A DNA stretch of 64,000 nt from NCBI RefSeq assembly GCF_016616425.1, contig NZ_CP067101.1, positions 992,001 to 1,056,000 on the forward strand, written 5' to 3'. The notes beneath the pieces were generated by a model. The model did no database searches and had not been told where the DNA came from. It saw only the letters and a list, made by a program, of their open reading frames with translations. Every line of letters begins with the position of its first letter. Positions within the stretch are counted from its first letter, which is position 1. The position numbers and the translations under genes were made by a program. Origin of the DNA: Bradyrhizobium diazoefficiens. Lineage in GTDB: Bacteria; Pseudomonadota; Alphaproteobacteria; Rhizobiales; Xanthobacteraceae. Positions 1-8,740 of this stretch are shown in pieces.

Positions 1-284
1 TCGGCACTGTCGGGCCGGATGCCGAAACGTTCGAGGAAGGCGTGGCCGACCAGATGCGGCGGCCGCCCGGCCATCTCACCGACTCCGATATTGACGCTGG
101 GCTCGCGGAAATAAACCGGGTTGAGCTGCGCATGCGTGTCGGTGATGTGCAGGATCCGCGCGTTGCCGAACCGCTCGAGGTCGTAAATGCCCGCAGTGTC
201 AGCGCCCCGCGCACGCCGCGGCAGGCAGAGCGATGCGGCACCAAGGCCTGCACATTTCAGGAAATCGCGGCGGCGGATCGCCAT
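1..284 (-). CDS. soxB: Thiosulfohydrolase SoxB, N-terminal part (cut by window edge)
   Basis: About 94 N-terminal residues are visible; the rest lies before base 1. SoxB is the periplasmic dimanganese enzyme that hydrolyses sulfate from SoxY-bound sulfur intermediates. The visible part begins with a twin-arginine-like leader (MAIRRRDFLKCAG) and then shows the start of a metallophosphoesterase domain (ILHITDTHAQLNP), whose Asp and His residues bind metal in this family. The fragment then runs through GRPPHLVGHAFLERFGI. It is the last visible gene of soxXYZA-soxK-soxB and starts about 50 bases after the soxK stop. Whether soxCD follow cannot be seen. Frame and start are clear; the call rests on this N-terminus and the operon context. 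Confidence 0.9.
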   Translation of the reverse strand, partial: MAIRRRDFLKCAGLGAASLCLPRRARGADTAGIYDLERFGNARILHITDTHAQLNPVYFREPSVNIGVGEMAGRPPHLVGHAFLERFGIRPDSA

Positions 285-337
285 CCCAAGATTCTCCGCG
301 CCCTCAATGATCGCAAGACTGTTTCACCGGGAACAGT

Positions 338-643
338 CTAGCGGATTTCCATCGCCTTCCAGGCTTCTTTTTCAGATGTCGCCTGGAAGATCGAGGCCTT
401 TGCCAGCGCCTCGGCCTCCTTGGCCGCGGCAGTGGCGTGGTCGAAATCGCCGCCATCCGCTGCCTTCTTGGCTGCGGCCAGCGTCGAGACGGTGGTGGTC
501 CATTGGTGGCGCAGGCTGGCCGCCTCCTTGGCCGCGGCGTCCGCGGCAGCATAGGCCGCCTTGTAATCTGCTTCGGTTGCCGCGTGCGCCGCTGGCGCGA
601 GGCTCAGTGCAAGCAGCATGGCGAGAGGAAGTGTCCGCTTCAT
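338..643 (-). CDS. soxK: SoxXA-binding protein SoxK
   Basis: A 101-residue protein with a cleavable signal peptide (MKRTLPLAMLLALSLAPAAHA) followed by an Ala/Lys-rich, probably all-helical body. SoxK-type proteins bind the SoxXA cytochrome in the periplasm and stimulate sulfur-substrate attachment to SoxY. There is no catalytic motif. The start codon overlaps the soxA stop by four bases, so translation is probably coupled. The assignment rests on its position directly after soxA and on its size and signal peptide; composition alone would only say small helical secreted protein. Confidence 0.75.
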   Translation of the reverse strand: MKRTLPLAMLLALSLAPAAHAATEADYKAAYAAADAAAKEAASLRHQWTTTVSTLAAAKKAADGGDFDHATAAAKEAEALAKASIFQATSEKEAWKAMEIR

Positions 644-1503
644 GGCCGTGCTCCCGGCCCAGAGATCGGCAGGCCGTTGGCGACGTAGGACAGGAAATAT
701 TCGACGTCGCGATATTCGTCCGATTGCGGCTCCAGCGGAACCGCGCGGGTCTGGCTATTGCAGGTGATGAAGCGGCGGCTGGTCGTGCCCATGCCGCCCC
801 ATTCGGAGCGGTAGATCGGCATCGCGTTCAGGATACCGAGCGCCGGCGCCAGGGTTTCGGCGCGGATGCGCTCGCCCGGGCTCTGCACATGGCAGCTTGC
901 GCAGGAGAAGTTCATCTGGCCGCGCCGCGTGTAGAAATAGCGCTTGCCGTTTTCGAACGCCGCGAGCGCGCGCGGATCGTCGGGAATCTTGATGTCCATC
1001 GGCTTGCCGCGCGAGGTGAAAGCCATGTAGGCGGTGAGCGAGGCCATCTCGTCCTTGACGTAGGAATAGGGCGCCTCGCCATTGGCCTCCCGGCAGCGGT
1101 TGAGCGCGAGTTCCAGGGTGACGACCTTGCCTTCGTTCTCGTCGAAATAGGGATAGTTCTGGCGGATGCCGATGCCGCCGTTCGGAAAGCAATCGGCGTA
1201 GGTCTTGCCGTTCTTGAACGGGGTCGAAAACATCTCCTTGCCAGCATCGAGCGCGAACTCATAAGGGGGGAATTCTTCCTTCTCCTGCCATTGCCGCTTC
1301 ATGTCCGCGTTCATGGAGTAAGGACCGTTGACGAAGTCCTCATGCTTCACGTTCGGAAACTTCTGGAAGAAGTAGTTTTGGAACGCCTTGGCGTCGGCGG
1401 CAGGATCAACCTTGTCCGCTGCGACGACGCGCGTCGCGGCGAAAGCAAGCGCCGTCAGCGCGAGAAAGGCCGAACCGAGCAGGATCGTAGCACGCTGTTT
1501 CAT
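640..1503 (-). CDS. soxA: L-cysteine S-thiosulfotransferase subunit SoxA, monoheme type
   Basis: SoxA with SoxX forms the c-type cytochrome that couples thiosulfate to the SoxY carrier cysteine in the periplasm. The 287-residue protein starts with a signal peptide (to about residue 28) and carries a single CxxCH heme site (CASCH, residues 201-205). Cys248 in the ITCN motif is the expected heme ligand and active-site (persulfide) cysteine. In diheme relatives a second CxxCH precedes this; here that region has only isolated Cys105 and Cys137, which probably form a disulfide. The chosen ATG overlaps the soxZ stop (TGATG); a longer upstream frame would run through soxZ and is rejected. Confidence 0.93.
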   Translation of the reverse strand: MKQRATILLGSAFLALTALAFAATRVVAADKVDPAADAKAFQNYFFQKFPNVKHEDFVNGPYSMNADMKRQWQEKEEFPPYEFALDAGKEMFSTPFKNGKTYADCFPNGGIGIRQNYPYFDENEGKVVTLELALNRCREANGEAPYSYVKDEMASLTAYMAFTSRGKPMDIKIPDDPRALAAFENGKRYFYTRRGQMNFSCASCHVQSPGERIRAETLAPALGILNAMPIYRSEWGGMGTTSRRFITCNSQTRAVPLEPQSDEYRDVEYFLSYVANGLPISGPGARP

Positions 1504-1814
1504 CACGAGATCTTCGCGGTGGTCGTATCCGAGGCACCCTTGTTGTCGGTCCAGGAAATCTTGAGGTCGTCGCCCTTCTTGGCCCCCTTGAAGCTGAACT
1601 TGACATAGGGATCCTTGGAGACCGCCGGCCCCCAATCGGCGACGAAGACGTCCTTGCCGTTACATTCGAACTTCAGCTCCTGGATGAAATGCGCGGGGAT
1701 CAGGCTGCCCTTGGAATCCTTCACGAAGCCGGAATCCATGGGGTGCTGGATCAGCGCCTGCACCTCGGTGATGTCGCCATTGGCAGTGGCGCGTACGCGA
1801 ATGCTGGATGCCAT
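1503..1814 (-). CDS. soxZ: Thiosulfate oxidation carrier complex protein SoxZ
   Basis: A 103-residue protein that pairs with SoxY to form the sulfur-carrier complex. It shows the family features: a short beta-sandwich sequence without its own leader, an early motif (IQHPMDSG), the central IPAHFIQ segment and the KDVFVADWGPAVSKDP stretch. It has no signal peptide, as expected, because the SoxYZ heterodimer is exported by the Tat leader on SoxY. It lies 15 bases after soxY and overlaps the soxA start by one base. Confidence 0.94.
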   Translation of the reverse strand: MASSIRVRATANGDITEVQALIQHPMDSGFVKDSKGSLIPAHFIQELKFECNGKDVFVADWGPAVSKDPYVKFSFKGAKKGDDLKISWTDNKGASDTTTAKIS

Positions 1815-1829
1815 ATCGAACTTCCTTGC

Positions 1830-2321
1830 TTAGCCGCCGCAGCCGCCGACGGTGACTTTCACTTCCCTGGTCGCGCTGTAAAGCTTGCCGTCGGCCTCGA
1901 CAATCGCGACGACGTTGGTGGTCTTGGCCATCTTGAGGCGGTTGGCGACGCCGGGCACGGTGCCGTCCGGAATCCCGTAGCTTGCCGCCAGCGCGTTCGG
2001 GTTCTCCGCTACGAAGAACGAGATCGAGGTGACCTTGTCGAGCGTCGTCGTCACCGAGATCGGCACGACGCCGCCGTTCTCGGCGATCTCCGGCGCATCC
2101 AGCTTGACCTTGTCGGAGGGCTCGGCCGTCTTGCCATAGAGCGCCTTGATCGCGTCGGCCTCGCTCTTCTGCCTGAAGGCCGCTTCCGGATATTTGTCGT
2201 TGGCCGCGGCATGCGCGGGCGCGGCTGCGAATGGCAGATTGCCAAGGCCGAGCAGCGCAACAGAGGCCGCGCCCTGAAGCATCAGGCGCCTTGTCGCAAG
2301 CGGGCCGGTGGTCGTGGTCAT
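1830..2321 (-). CDS. soxY: Thiosulfate oxidation carrier protein SoxY
   Basis: The sulfur-carrier subunit, 163 residues. It starts with a Tat-type leader (TRRLMLQGAASVALLG, cleavage near AHA) and ends in the VGGCGG swinging arm, whose cysteine covalently holds the sulfur intermediates processed by SoxXA and SoxB. The ATG at 2321 is chosen because AGGAG lies a suitable distance upstream (around 2330); an upstream in-frame start would enter the soxX end. It sits between soxX and soxZ on the minus strand. Confidence 0.95.
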   Translation of the reverse strand: MTTTTGPLATRRLMLQGAASVALLGLGNLPFAAAPAHAAANDKYPEAAFRQKSEADAIKALYGKTAEPSDKVKLDAPEIAENGGVVPISVTTTLDKVTSISFFVAENPNALAASYGIPDGTVPGVANRLKMAKTTNVVAIVEADGKLYSATREVKVTVGGCGG

Positions 2322-2346
2322 CGGGGGTCTCCTGGGCAGCCGGCCG

Positions 2347-2703
2347 TTACAGGGTTTGCAGGAAATCAACGATCGCGCTGATCTCCTGTTCGGTCAAAAT
2401 CCGGTTCCGGCCGAACGGCGGCATCATGGTCTGCGGATTGCGCTTGGTCTCGTCGAAGATGATCGCGGCCAGTTCGTTGCGATCGGGATACTTGGACTTG
2501 AGGTCCTTCAGTTCCGGCCCGATCGTTCCCGGCAGATCGCCGCCTTTGATGACGTGGCAGGTCAGGCAATTGCCCTTGCCGCGTTCGAAAGCGAGCTTTT
2601 GGCCGTTGGCGACGGCAGATTGCGCCCGCGCCGGGGCCGCAACCGCGCCGGCGAAGAGGGCCAGCGCAACCAGGACGGCGGGCTTGTAAGGAAAGGCGGT
2701 CAA
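2347..2703 (-). CDS. soxX: Sulfur oxidation cytochrome c SoxX
   Basis: The monoheme partner of SoxA, 118 residues from the start chosen here. After a signal peptide (to about residue 28, ending ARAQS) it has the heme motif CLTCH (residues 46-50) and a later MMPPFG, one of whose Met residues is the expected axial ligand. No in-frame ATG lies at a good position. TTG at 2703, with GGAA seven bases upstream, gives a normal-length leader; the longer open frame reaches 2790 and would add an odd polar N-terminus. It is first of the sox genes in this window. Confidence 0.88.
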   Translation of the reverse strand: MTAFPYKPAVLVALALFAGAVAAPARAQSAVANGQKLAFERGKGNCLTCHVIKGGDLPGTIGPELKDLKSKYPDRNELAAIIFDETKRNPQTMMPPFGRNRILTEQEISAIVDFLQTL

Positions 2704-2945
2704 GGCATCGTTCCAAGCGTTATGTCGATGATCTCGTTTGCGGAAATAGAAATATAGGTGTTCCAAAGCACAAAGGGCATCGCCTGACAATCAAGACTAT
2801 GCAGGCGGCAAAATGGAGTTAATATCCTCCGCATTGCAACTGATGAGATAGTTCGTTCGTCCAGTAGGCTGGTGCTAGCAAATTATTCCAGGGCGTTTGG
2901 CCCTTATCGCCTTGTTCTCTGTTTCACGTATTTTGGGGACCTCGC

Positions 2946-3620
2946 TTGGCTGAATATGTCATCGAATTTGGCGGGGACGGCGGACGGGTCGAGTCGGATG
3001 GGCGGCTCGATGCACCGGCATTCCATCGCAATCACGCGCCGATCTGGGCGGCACTGGAAAAGCACCTCGCGGGGTGGACCGGCAACGTGGTCGAGCTCGG
3101 CAGCGGAACCGGCCAGCATGTGGTCCATTTCGCCCGCCACACGCCCGGCCTGATCTGGTGGCCGAGCGACCTCAACCAGCGGCACCTCAGGAGCATCGAG
3201 GCCTGGCGCGTGTATGCAGGCCTCGCAAACATCCGCAGCCCCCTGCGGATCGATCTCACCGATCCCGACTGGTGTCCGGAGATGAAAAGCGGGCGGGGGC
3301 CGACCAGCCTTGCGGCCGTGTTCTGCGCCAATGTCATCCACATCGCGCCCTGGGCCGTAGCCGAGGGCCTGTTCGCCGGCGCCCGCCGCTATCTGCGCCC
3401 CGGTGGCAAGCTGTTCCTCTACGGGCCCTTCAAGCGCGAGGGCAAGCACACCGCGCTCAGCAATGCGGTGTTCGACACCTCCTTGCGTGAAGGCAATCCC
3501 GACTGGGGCGTGCGCGACATCGGCGACATCGAGGCGCTCGCGCGCGGCGCAGGTCTTCGCCTCATCGATGCGATCGACATGCCCGCGAACAATCTGACGC
3601 TGGTGTTTGCGAGGGGCTGA
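2946..3620 (+). CDS. DUF938 family SAM-dependent methyltransferase-like protein
   Basis: A 224-residue protein with a class I methyltransferase fold: motif I is VVELGSGTGQHVVHFA (about residues 48-63), an acidic WWPSDLN follows at motif II, and FCANVIHIAPW and RYLRPGGKLFLYGPF mark later strands. It matches the DUF938/UPF0585 family, whose substrate is not established. The start is TTG with GGGGA just upstream; no better in-frame start is near. It is divergent from soxX and ends 12 bases before the convergent peptidase gene. Confidence 0.82.
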   Translation: MAEYVIEFGGDGGRVESDGRLDAPAFHRNHAPIWAALEKHLAGWTGNVVELGSGTGQHVVHFARHTPGLIWWPSDLNQRHLRSIEAWRVYAGLANIRSPLRIDLTDPDWCPEMKSGRGPTSLAAVFCANVIHIAPWAVAEGLFAGARRYLRPGGKLFLYGPFKREGKHTALSNAVFDTSLREGNPDWGVRDIGDIEALARGAGLRLIDAIDMPANNLTLVFARG

Positions 3621-3632
3621 GGCGCGAGGCCG

Positions 3633-5702
3633 TCAGGCCTCGCCGTCCCGCCACCCGATCTTGTCCTTCAAGAACCGGAAGCCGAGCACCTCGAAGCCCG
3701 CGCGTTCCCTGTTGTCCTTGCCGTAGCCGTGACCGCCGGCTGCCGGCTCGTAGAACCAGGCCTCGTAGCCCATCGCCTGCAGCTTGGCCGCCATCTTGCG
3801 TGCATGTCCGGGATGGACGCGGTCGTCGCGGCGCGTGGTGGCGATCAGGATCGGCGGATAAGACCGGCCGGCTCTCACGTTGTGGTAGGCCGAATAGGTC
3901 TTCAGCCACTCCCATTCCTCGGCCTTGTCGGGGTCGCCATATTCCGCGATCCAGCTCGCGCCCGCCAGCAGCTTGGTGTAGCGGCGCATGTCGATCAGCG
4001 GGATGGTGCAGAACAGTGCGCCGAAACGCTCGGGATAGCGCACCAGCATGTTGGTGATGAGGATGCCGCCGTTCGATCCGCCCTGCGCTGCGATCCGTTT
4101 TGCCGTCGTCACGCCGCGGCGGACGAGATCGGCGGCGACCGCGGCAAAGTCGTCATGCGAGAGTTTCTTGCCGGCAAGCCGTCCGGCATCGTGCCAGCGC
4201 GTGCCGAACTCGCCGCCGCCGCGCAAGTTCGCCTGCACCGTGGTGCCGCCGCGCTCCAGCCAGAGCTTGCCGAGCGAAGCGTTGTAATACGGCTTCACCG
4301 CAAGAGCGAAGCCGCCATAGGCGCTCATATAGACCGGCGCATCGCCGCTCTCGCCGGCAGGACCGGTCTGGACATAGGGAATGCGCTCGCCGTCGATCGA
4401 GATCGCCTCGTGCTGGGTCACCACGAGGCCGTCGGCGGTGAATGTCTTCGGCGCTCGTTTCAGTACGACCGGGCTTGCGACGCCGCGCGCGATCAGCAGC
4501 AACGATGGCGGCGTGAGCGGGTCCTGCACATTGGCGAGCAAATCGCCGTTGCTCTCGCTCGCATGCCGATCGAGCGGCCAGACGTCGACGACGCCGATTT
4601 GCGGCAGGCCGGCAAGCGTCTCGCGGCTCCAGCCTGTCGCGGATGGCGTGCAGATCTCGAAGCGAGGTCTGAGCTCGTCGAGGATCGAGAGCACAAGCTT
4701 GCCCGCCGTCCAGAATAGGCCTTGCAAAGCACGCCGCGGTGCCGGTTCGAACAGGACCGTGAAATCGCGGCTGCCGGCGAGGAACGCCGACAGCGAGATG
4801 CCGAGCACGGTGTCGGTGGCGTAGGTCCGCCCCTGCACAGGCCAGTCCTTGCGCAGCTTGATCGCGAACCAGTCGCCATGTGCCTGCAGCCAGATGCCGG
4901 TCGGCAAATCGAGCTTCGTCATGCTGCCGGCCGCATCGCGCAGCCAGATCGCGTGATTGAAGAAGTCGATCTGGTCGACGATCCACACCCGCGGCACCGG
5001 TCCGGTGTCGTCGGCGTTGCCATAGATTACCATGTGATCGGCGGTGGTCTCGATGATTAGCTCAGCCTGGTCGACGGGCTGGCCGCGCCGCCACAGCCGA
5101 ACCGTCCTTGCATATCCCGAGCTCGTCGCCATGCCCTCGCCATGGGCGCTCGACAGCAGCAGCGTGTCCGGATCGAGCCAGTCGACGCCGCCCTTGGCCT
5201 CCGGCAGCGTAAAGCCATCCGCTACGAAGCGCTTCGTCTCGATGTCGAATTCCCGCAACGTCACGGCGTCGCTGCCGCCGCGCGACAGGCTCAAAATGGC
5301 GCGCGGGCTTCCCGGCATAGTGACGATCGAGCTCAGCAGCCAGTCCTCGCCCTCGTTCGCCGCGAGCTTGTCGATATCGAGCATGGTCTCCCATGCCGGA
5401 TCGCTTTTGCGAAATTCTTCCAGCGTGGTTCGCCGCCACAGGCCACGCCGATGATCGGCATCCTTCCAGAGATTGTGCAGATCGCTGCCGCGCCGGCCGA
5501 CATAGGGAATGTTGTCCGGGCGATCGTAGATTGCCGCGAGGATGTCACGGTCGTGCTCGAAGGCTTTGCCGCCGAACGCTTTGAGCGTCAGCTGATTCTG
5601 CCGCTCGACGAAATCGAGCGCCTGCGCGCCTTCGATCTCCTCCAGCCACAGCCAGGGATCGTCGTCGGGAGCGCTGAGCGTGGGCCTGTCGTCGACGGAC
5701 AT
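3633..5702 (-). CDS. Prolyl oligopeptidase family serine peptidase (S9)
   Basis: A 689-residue protein without a signal peptide, hence probably cytoplasmic. The N-terminal two-thirds look like the beta-propeller of S9A peptidases, starting with DDPWLWLEEIEGAQALDFVERQN. The C-terminal alpha/beta-hydrolase domain has the nucleophile motif GGSNGG (Ser543), the acid in RRDDRVHPGH (Asp627) and the histidine in GGHGYG (His658). All three catalytic residues are present, so the enzyme should be active on short peptides or esters. It is a single gene convergent with the DUF938 gene. The exact substrate is unknown. Confidence 0.9.
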   Translation of the reverse strand: MSVDDRPTLSAPDDDPWLWLEEIEGAQALDFVERQNQLTLKAFGGKAFEHDRDILAAIYDRPDNIPYVGRRGSDLHNLWKDADHRRGLWRRTTLEEFRKSDPAWETMLDIDKLAANEGEDWLLSSIVTMPGSPRAILSLSRGGSDAVTLREFDIETKRFVADGFTLPEAKGGVDWLDPDTLLLSSAHGEGMATSSGYARTVRLWRRGQPVDQAELIIETTADHMVIYGNADDTGPVPRVWIVDQIDFFNHAIWLRDAAGSMTKLDLPTGIWLQAHGDWFAIKLRKDWPVQGRTYATDTVLGISLSAFLAGSRDFTVLFEPAPRRALQGLFWTAGKLVLSILDELRPRFEICTPSATGWSRETLAGLPQIGVVDVWPLDRHASESNGDLLANVQDPLTPPSLLLIARGVASPVVLKRAPKTFTADGLVVTQHEAISIDGERIPYVQTGPAGESGDAPVYMSAYGGFALAVKPYYNASLGKLWLERGGTTVQANLRGGGEFGTRWHDAGRLAGKKLSHDDFAAVAADLVRRGVTTAKRIAAQGGSNGGILITNMLVRYPERFGALFCTIPLIDMRRYTKLLAGASWIAEYGDPDKAEEWEWLKTYSAYHNVRAGRSYPPILIATTRRDDRVHPGHARKMAAKLQAMGYEAWFYEPAAGGHGYGKDNRERAGFEVLGFRFLKDKIGWRDGEA

Positions 5703-5915
5703 GAACGAAACTCTCGATTAGCGAAACGCCTGGAAGTCGCGGCGGATAGGATTTGATCGAGCGCAAGCCGTCAAGAGCGCGTCCCGTTATCATCCCTCCG
5801 ATTGCGTCACGGGCATGGCCCGCGTCCGTTTGCGCCGGTTGCCCGGCCTCCTGCGCCCCTCCATATTGCCGCGAATCAACGAGAGCTCGTGAGCCCCCAT
5901 GGGGCGGAAATGCCA

Positions 5916-7163
5916 ATGTCAGACGTGACCTCCACTGCCGAAATGACCGACGACACGCGCGTGCGTGCCAATGTGGTGCGCCTTGCTGCCGCGCAGGCGC
6001 TGACCGGCGCCAATTCGGCGGTGATCTTCGCCACCGGCTCCATCGTCGGCGCGACGCTTGCACCGGACATGTCGCTCGCGACCGTGCCGCTGTCGATGTA
6101 CGTACTGGGGCTCGCCGCCGGCACCTTGCCGACCGGCGCGATCTCGCGCCGCTTCGGCCGCCGCGCGGCCTTCGTCGTCGGCACGGGCTTCGGCACGCTG
6201 ACGGGTCTGCTCGGCTCGTACGCGATCCTGCACGGCTCCTTCGCGCTGTTCTGTATCGCGACCTTCCTCGGCGGTCTCTACGGCGCCGTGGCGCAGTCTT
6301 ATCGCTTCGCCGCCGCCGACGGCGCCAGCGCGGCCTACCGGCCCAGGGCGGTGTCCTGGGTGATGGCGGGCGGCGTGTTCGCGGGCGTGCTCGGTCCGCA
6401 GCTCGTGCAATGGACCATGGAGGTCTGGCAGCCCTATCTGTTCGCCTTCAGCTTCCTGGTCCAGGCCGCGGTGGCGCTGGTCGCCATGGGCATCGTCGCC
6501 GGCGTCGATATGCCCAAGCCCGCGCCGGCCGATCTGCACGGCGGCCGGCCGTTGCTCGCCATCGTGACGCAGCCGCGCTTCATCGCCGCGGCGCTGTGCG
6601 GCGTCATCTCCTATCCGATGATGAATCTGGTGATGACCTCGGCGCCGCTCGCCATGAAGATGTGCGGCCTCAGCGTGTCCGATTCCAATTTCGGCATTCA
6701 GTGGCACATCGTCGCGATGTACGGGCCGAGCTTCTTCACGGGCTCGTTGATCTCTCGCTTCAATGCACCGAGGGTCGTCGCCGCCGGCCTGCTCCTGGAA
6801 GCCTGCGCCGCCGGCATCGGCCTCTCCGGGATCACTGCGATGCATTTCTGGGCCACGCTGGTCGTGCTCGGTGTCGGCTGGAATCTCTCCTTCATCGGTG
6901 CTTCCGCGCTGGTGCTGGAGACGCATCGCCCGCAGGAGCGCAACAAGGTGCAGGCCTTCAACGACTTCCTGGTGTTCGGCATGATGGCGATCGGCTCGTT
7001 CTCCTCCGGGCAATTGCTCGCCAGCTACGGCTGGTCGGCGGTGAACATGGTAGTATTCCCGCCCGTGATTCTCGGGCTTTTCGTGCTCTCACTGGCGTCC
7101 TGGGCGCGACGCCGCAAGACAGGTCTGGACGCGGCGATGGGCGAGTTCCCGGATGCGATCTGA
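5916..7163 (+). CDS. MFS transporter
   Basis: A twelve-segment major facilitator protein of about 415 residues. The loop 2-3 signature appears as GAISRRFGRRAAF, and alternating hydrophobic helices run through the whole sequence. ATG at 5916 is chosen because GGCGGA lies seven bases upstream; ATG at 5910 is a close alternative, and the frame stays open further upstream without a good ribosome site. No substrate can be inferred. It is followed by a palindromic repeat and a second, unrelated MFS gene. Confidence 0.85.
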   Translation: MSDVTSTAEMTDDTRVRANVVRLAAAQALTGANSAVIFATGSIVGATLAPDMSLATVPLSMYVLGLAAGTLPTGAISRRFGRRAAFVVGTGFGTLTGLLGSYAILHGSFALFCIATFLGGLYGAVAQSYRFAAADGASAAYRPRAVSWVMAGGVFAGVLGPQLVQWTMEVWQPYLFAFSFLVQAAVALVAMGIVAGVDMPKPAPADLHGGRPLLAIVTQPRFIAAALCGVISYPMMNLVMTSAPLAMKMCGLSVSDSNFGIQWHIVAMYGPSFFTGSLISRFNAPRVVAAGLLLEACAAGIGLSGITAMHFWATLVVLGVGWNLSFIGASALVLETHRPQERNKVQAFNDFLVFGMMAIGSFSSGQLLASYGWSAVNMVVFPPVILGLFVLSLASWARRRKTGLDAAMGEFPDAI

Positions 7164-7245
7164 ATTGGCAGGAGGCTGTCAGCAACATTGATGCTTCGAT
7201 CCGGGTCGAAGTGATTTCTGGGGGCGAGATATTAGTTGATGGATC

Positions 7246-7268
7246 ATGGCCGGGCTTGTCCCGGCCAT
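7246..7268. repeat. Palindromic repeat, 9-bp arms (ATGGCCGGG)
   Basis: A perfect inverted repeat with 9-base arms ATGGCCGGG and CCCGGCCAT around a 5-base loop, in the 216-base gap between the two MFS genes. The same arms occur at 35657-35679 inside an ABC ATPase gene, so this belongs to a dispersed family. Confidence 0.85.
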
Positions 7269-7379
7269 CCACGTCTTAGGCGCGCGGATCGAACAACGAG
7301 GATGCCCGGGCCTTCGCCTCGCCGAAGCGGCTTCGGCCGCGCAGGCGGGACCAGCCCGGCGCCTGACGGAGTAAGCGGC

Positions 7380-8612
7380 ATGCTCGATAATCCTCAACAG
7401 CCGACCATCGACGAATCCTCGTTCCACTACGAAGGCTGGCGCATCGTCGCCGTCTGCTTCCTGCTTGCGACCTTCGGCTGGGGGCTCGGCTTCTACGGTC
7501 AGAGCGTCTATGTCGCCGAGCTCCAGCGCGCGCGAGGCTGGCCGACCACGCTGATTTCCGCAGGCACCACGTTCTTCTATCTGTTCGGCGCGCTGCTCGT
7601 CGTGTTCGTCGGCGAGGCCGTGCGGACATACGGCGCGCGCCTCTGCCTGATCGCGGGCACGCTGGCGATGGCGGCCGCGGCGGTCGCGATCGGCGCCGTG
7701 CGCGAGCCCTGGCAGCTCTATCTCGCCAATGCCGTGCTCGCCTTCGGCTGGGCCGGCACGAGCCTTGCCATGATCACCAACACGATCAGCCTGTGGTTCG
7801 ACCGCAAGCGCGGCATGGCGATCAGCCTGGCGCTCAACGGCGCCAGCTTCGGCGGCATTATCGGCGTGCCGCTGCTGGTCACGCTGATCGGCCATGTCGG
7901 TTTCGCCAGGGCGATGTACGCCGCCGCCGGCGCCATGCTGGTGCTGCTCCTGCCGGTGATCCTTCTTCTCGTCGGCCGGCCGCCCGATCACCACCGCTGG
8001 CACGCGGCGACGAAAGCGAAGCCGCAATCATCGACGCAGATCCGGGCATGGGCGCTGCGCGATGTCGGCTTTCTCACGGTGACGATTGCCTTTGCGCTGG
8101 TGCTGTTCGCGCAGGTCGGCTTCATCGTGCATCTGATCTCGTTCCTCGATCCCGTGATCGGCCGCGAGCGCGCCGCGGTTGCCGTGGCGGCGCTGACGGC
8201 GATGGCCGTGGTCGGCCGCGTGCTGTTCTCCCTGGTGATCGACCGCCTCAACCAGCGGCTCGCCTCGGCACTGTCCTTTCTGAGCCAGGCGGCGGCGCTT
8301 CTCGTCGTCATCAATCTGCACAACGACTATGTGCTGATCGCGGCCTGCGCATTGTTCGGCTTCTCGGTCGGCAACCTCATCACGCTGCCGTCGTTGATCG
8401 TCCAGCAGGAATTCGATTCCGCCGCGTTCGGCGTGCTGATCAGCCTCAACACCGCGATCAACCAGGTGACCTACGCATTCGGCCCCGGCGTCGTCGGGGC
8501 CTTGCGCGATTGGTCCGGCGGCTACGCGCTGCCGTTCTATCTCTGCATCGCGCTGGAGGTGATGGCGGCAGCGCTGATCATGGTGCGGGGGAGGCGAGCG
8601 AACAAGTCATAG
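7380..8612 (+). CDS. MFS transporter, monocarboxylate/oxalate-antiporter-like
   Basis: A 410-residue twelve-helix MFS protein. The early WGLGFYGQSVYVAELQRARGWPTTLIS segment and the central WFDRKRGMAISLALNGASFGG segment resemble the monocarboxylate/oxalate:formate antiporter branch. ATG at 7380 is chosen because GGAG lies at a normal distance; the longer frame would translate the upstream palindromic repeat. The substrate is unknown, with small organic acids a reasonable guess. A B-family repeat follows it. Confidence 0.85.
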   Translation: MLDNPQQPTIDESSFHYEGWRIVAVCFLLATFGWGLGFYGQSVYVAELQRARGWPTTLISAGTTFFYLFGALLVVFVGEAVRTYGARLCLIAGTLAMAAAAVAIGAVREPWQLYLANAVLAFGWAGTSLAMITNTISLWFDRKRGMAISLALNGASFGGIIGVPLLVTLIGHVGFARAMYAAAGAMLVLLLPVILLLVGRPPDHHRWHAATKAKPQSSTQIRAWALRDVGFLTVTIAFALVLFAQVGFIVHLISFLDPVIGRERAAVAVAALTAMAVVGRVLFSLVIDRLNQRLASALSFLSQAAALLVVINLHNDYVLIAACALFGFSVGNLITLPSLIVQQEFDSAAFGVLISLNTAINQVTYAFGPGVVGALRDWSGGYALPFYLCIALEVMAAALIMVRGRRANKS

Positions 8613-8638
8613 AGACGCGACGCCGTTTCCACAAATTC

Positions 8639-8725
8639 CGTCATTGCGAGGAGCGCTTGCGACGAAGCAACCCAGGCTGTTTCCGCAGAGACAGCCTGGA
8701 TTGCTTCGCTACGCTCGCAATGACG
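8639..8725. repeat. B-family palindromic repeat (cgtcattgcgag ends)
   Basis: An 87-base element with inverted ends CGTCATTGCGAG and CTCGCAATGACG and an inner inverted pair around GCAACCCAGGCTGT/ACAGCCTGGATTGC. Related copies occur at 12911-12982 and 50758-50844. There is no coding capacity and no target duplication was identified. It lies between the convergent MFS and VOC genes. Confidence 0.85.
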
Positions 8726-8740
8726 AGGGCAGAGCGGGGC

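Noticed and set aside
5754..5758. FixK/FNR box (TTGAT half-site)
   Set aside because: No matching ATCAA half-site at the required spacing was found here or at other TTGAT occurrences checked near gene starts.
8639..8725. Insertion sequence
   Set aside because: Inverted ends are present but there is no transposase gene and no clear target duplication.
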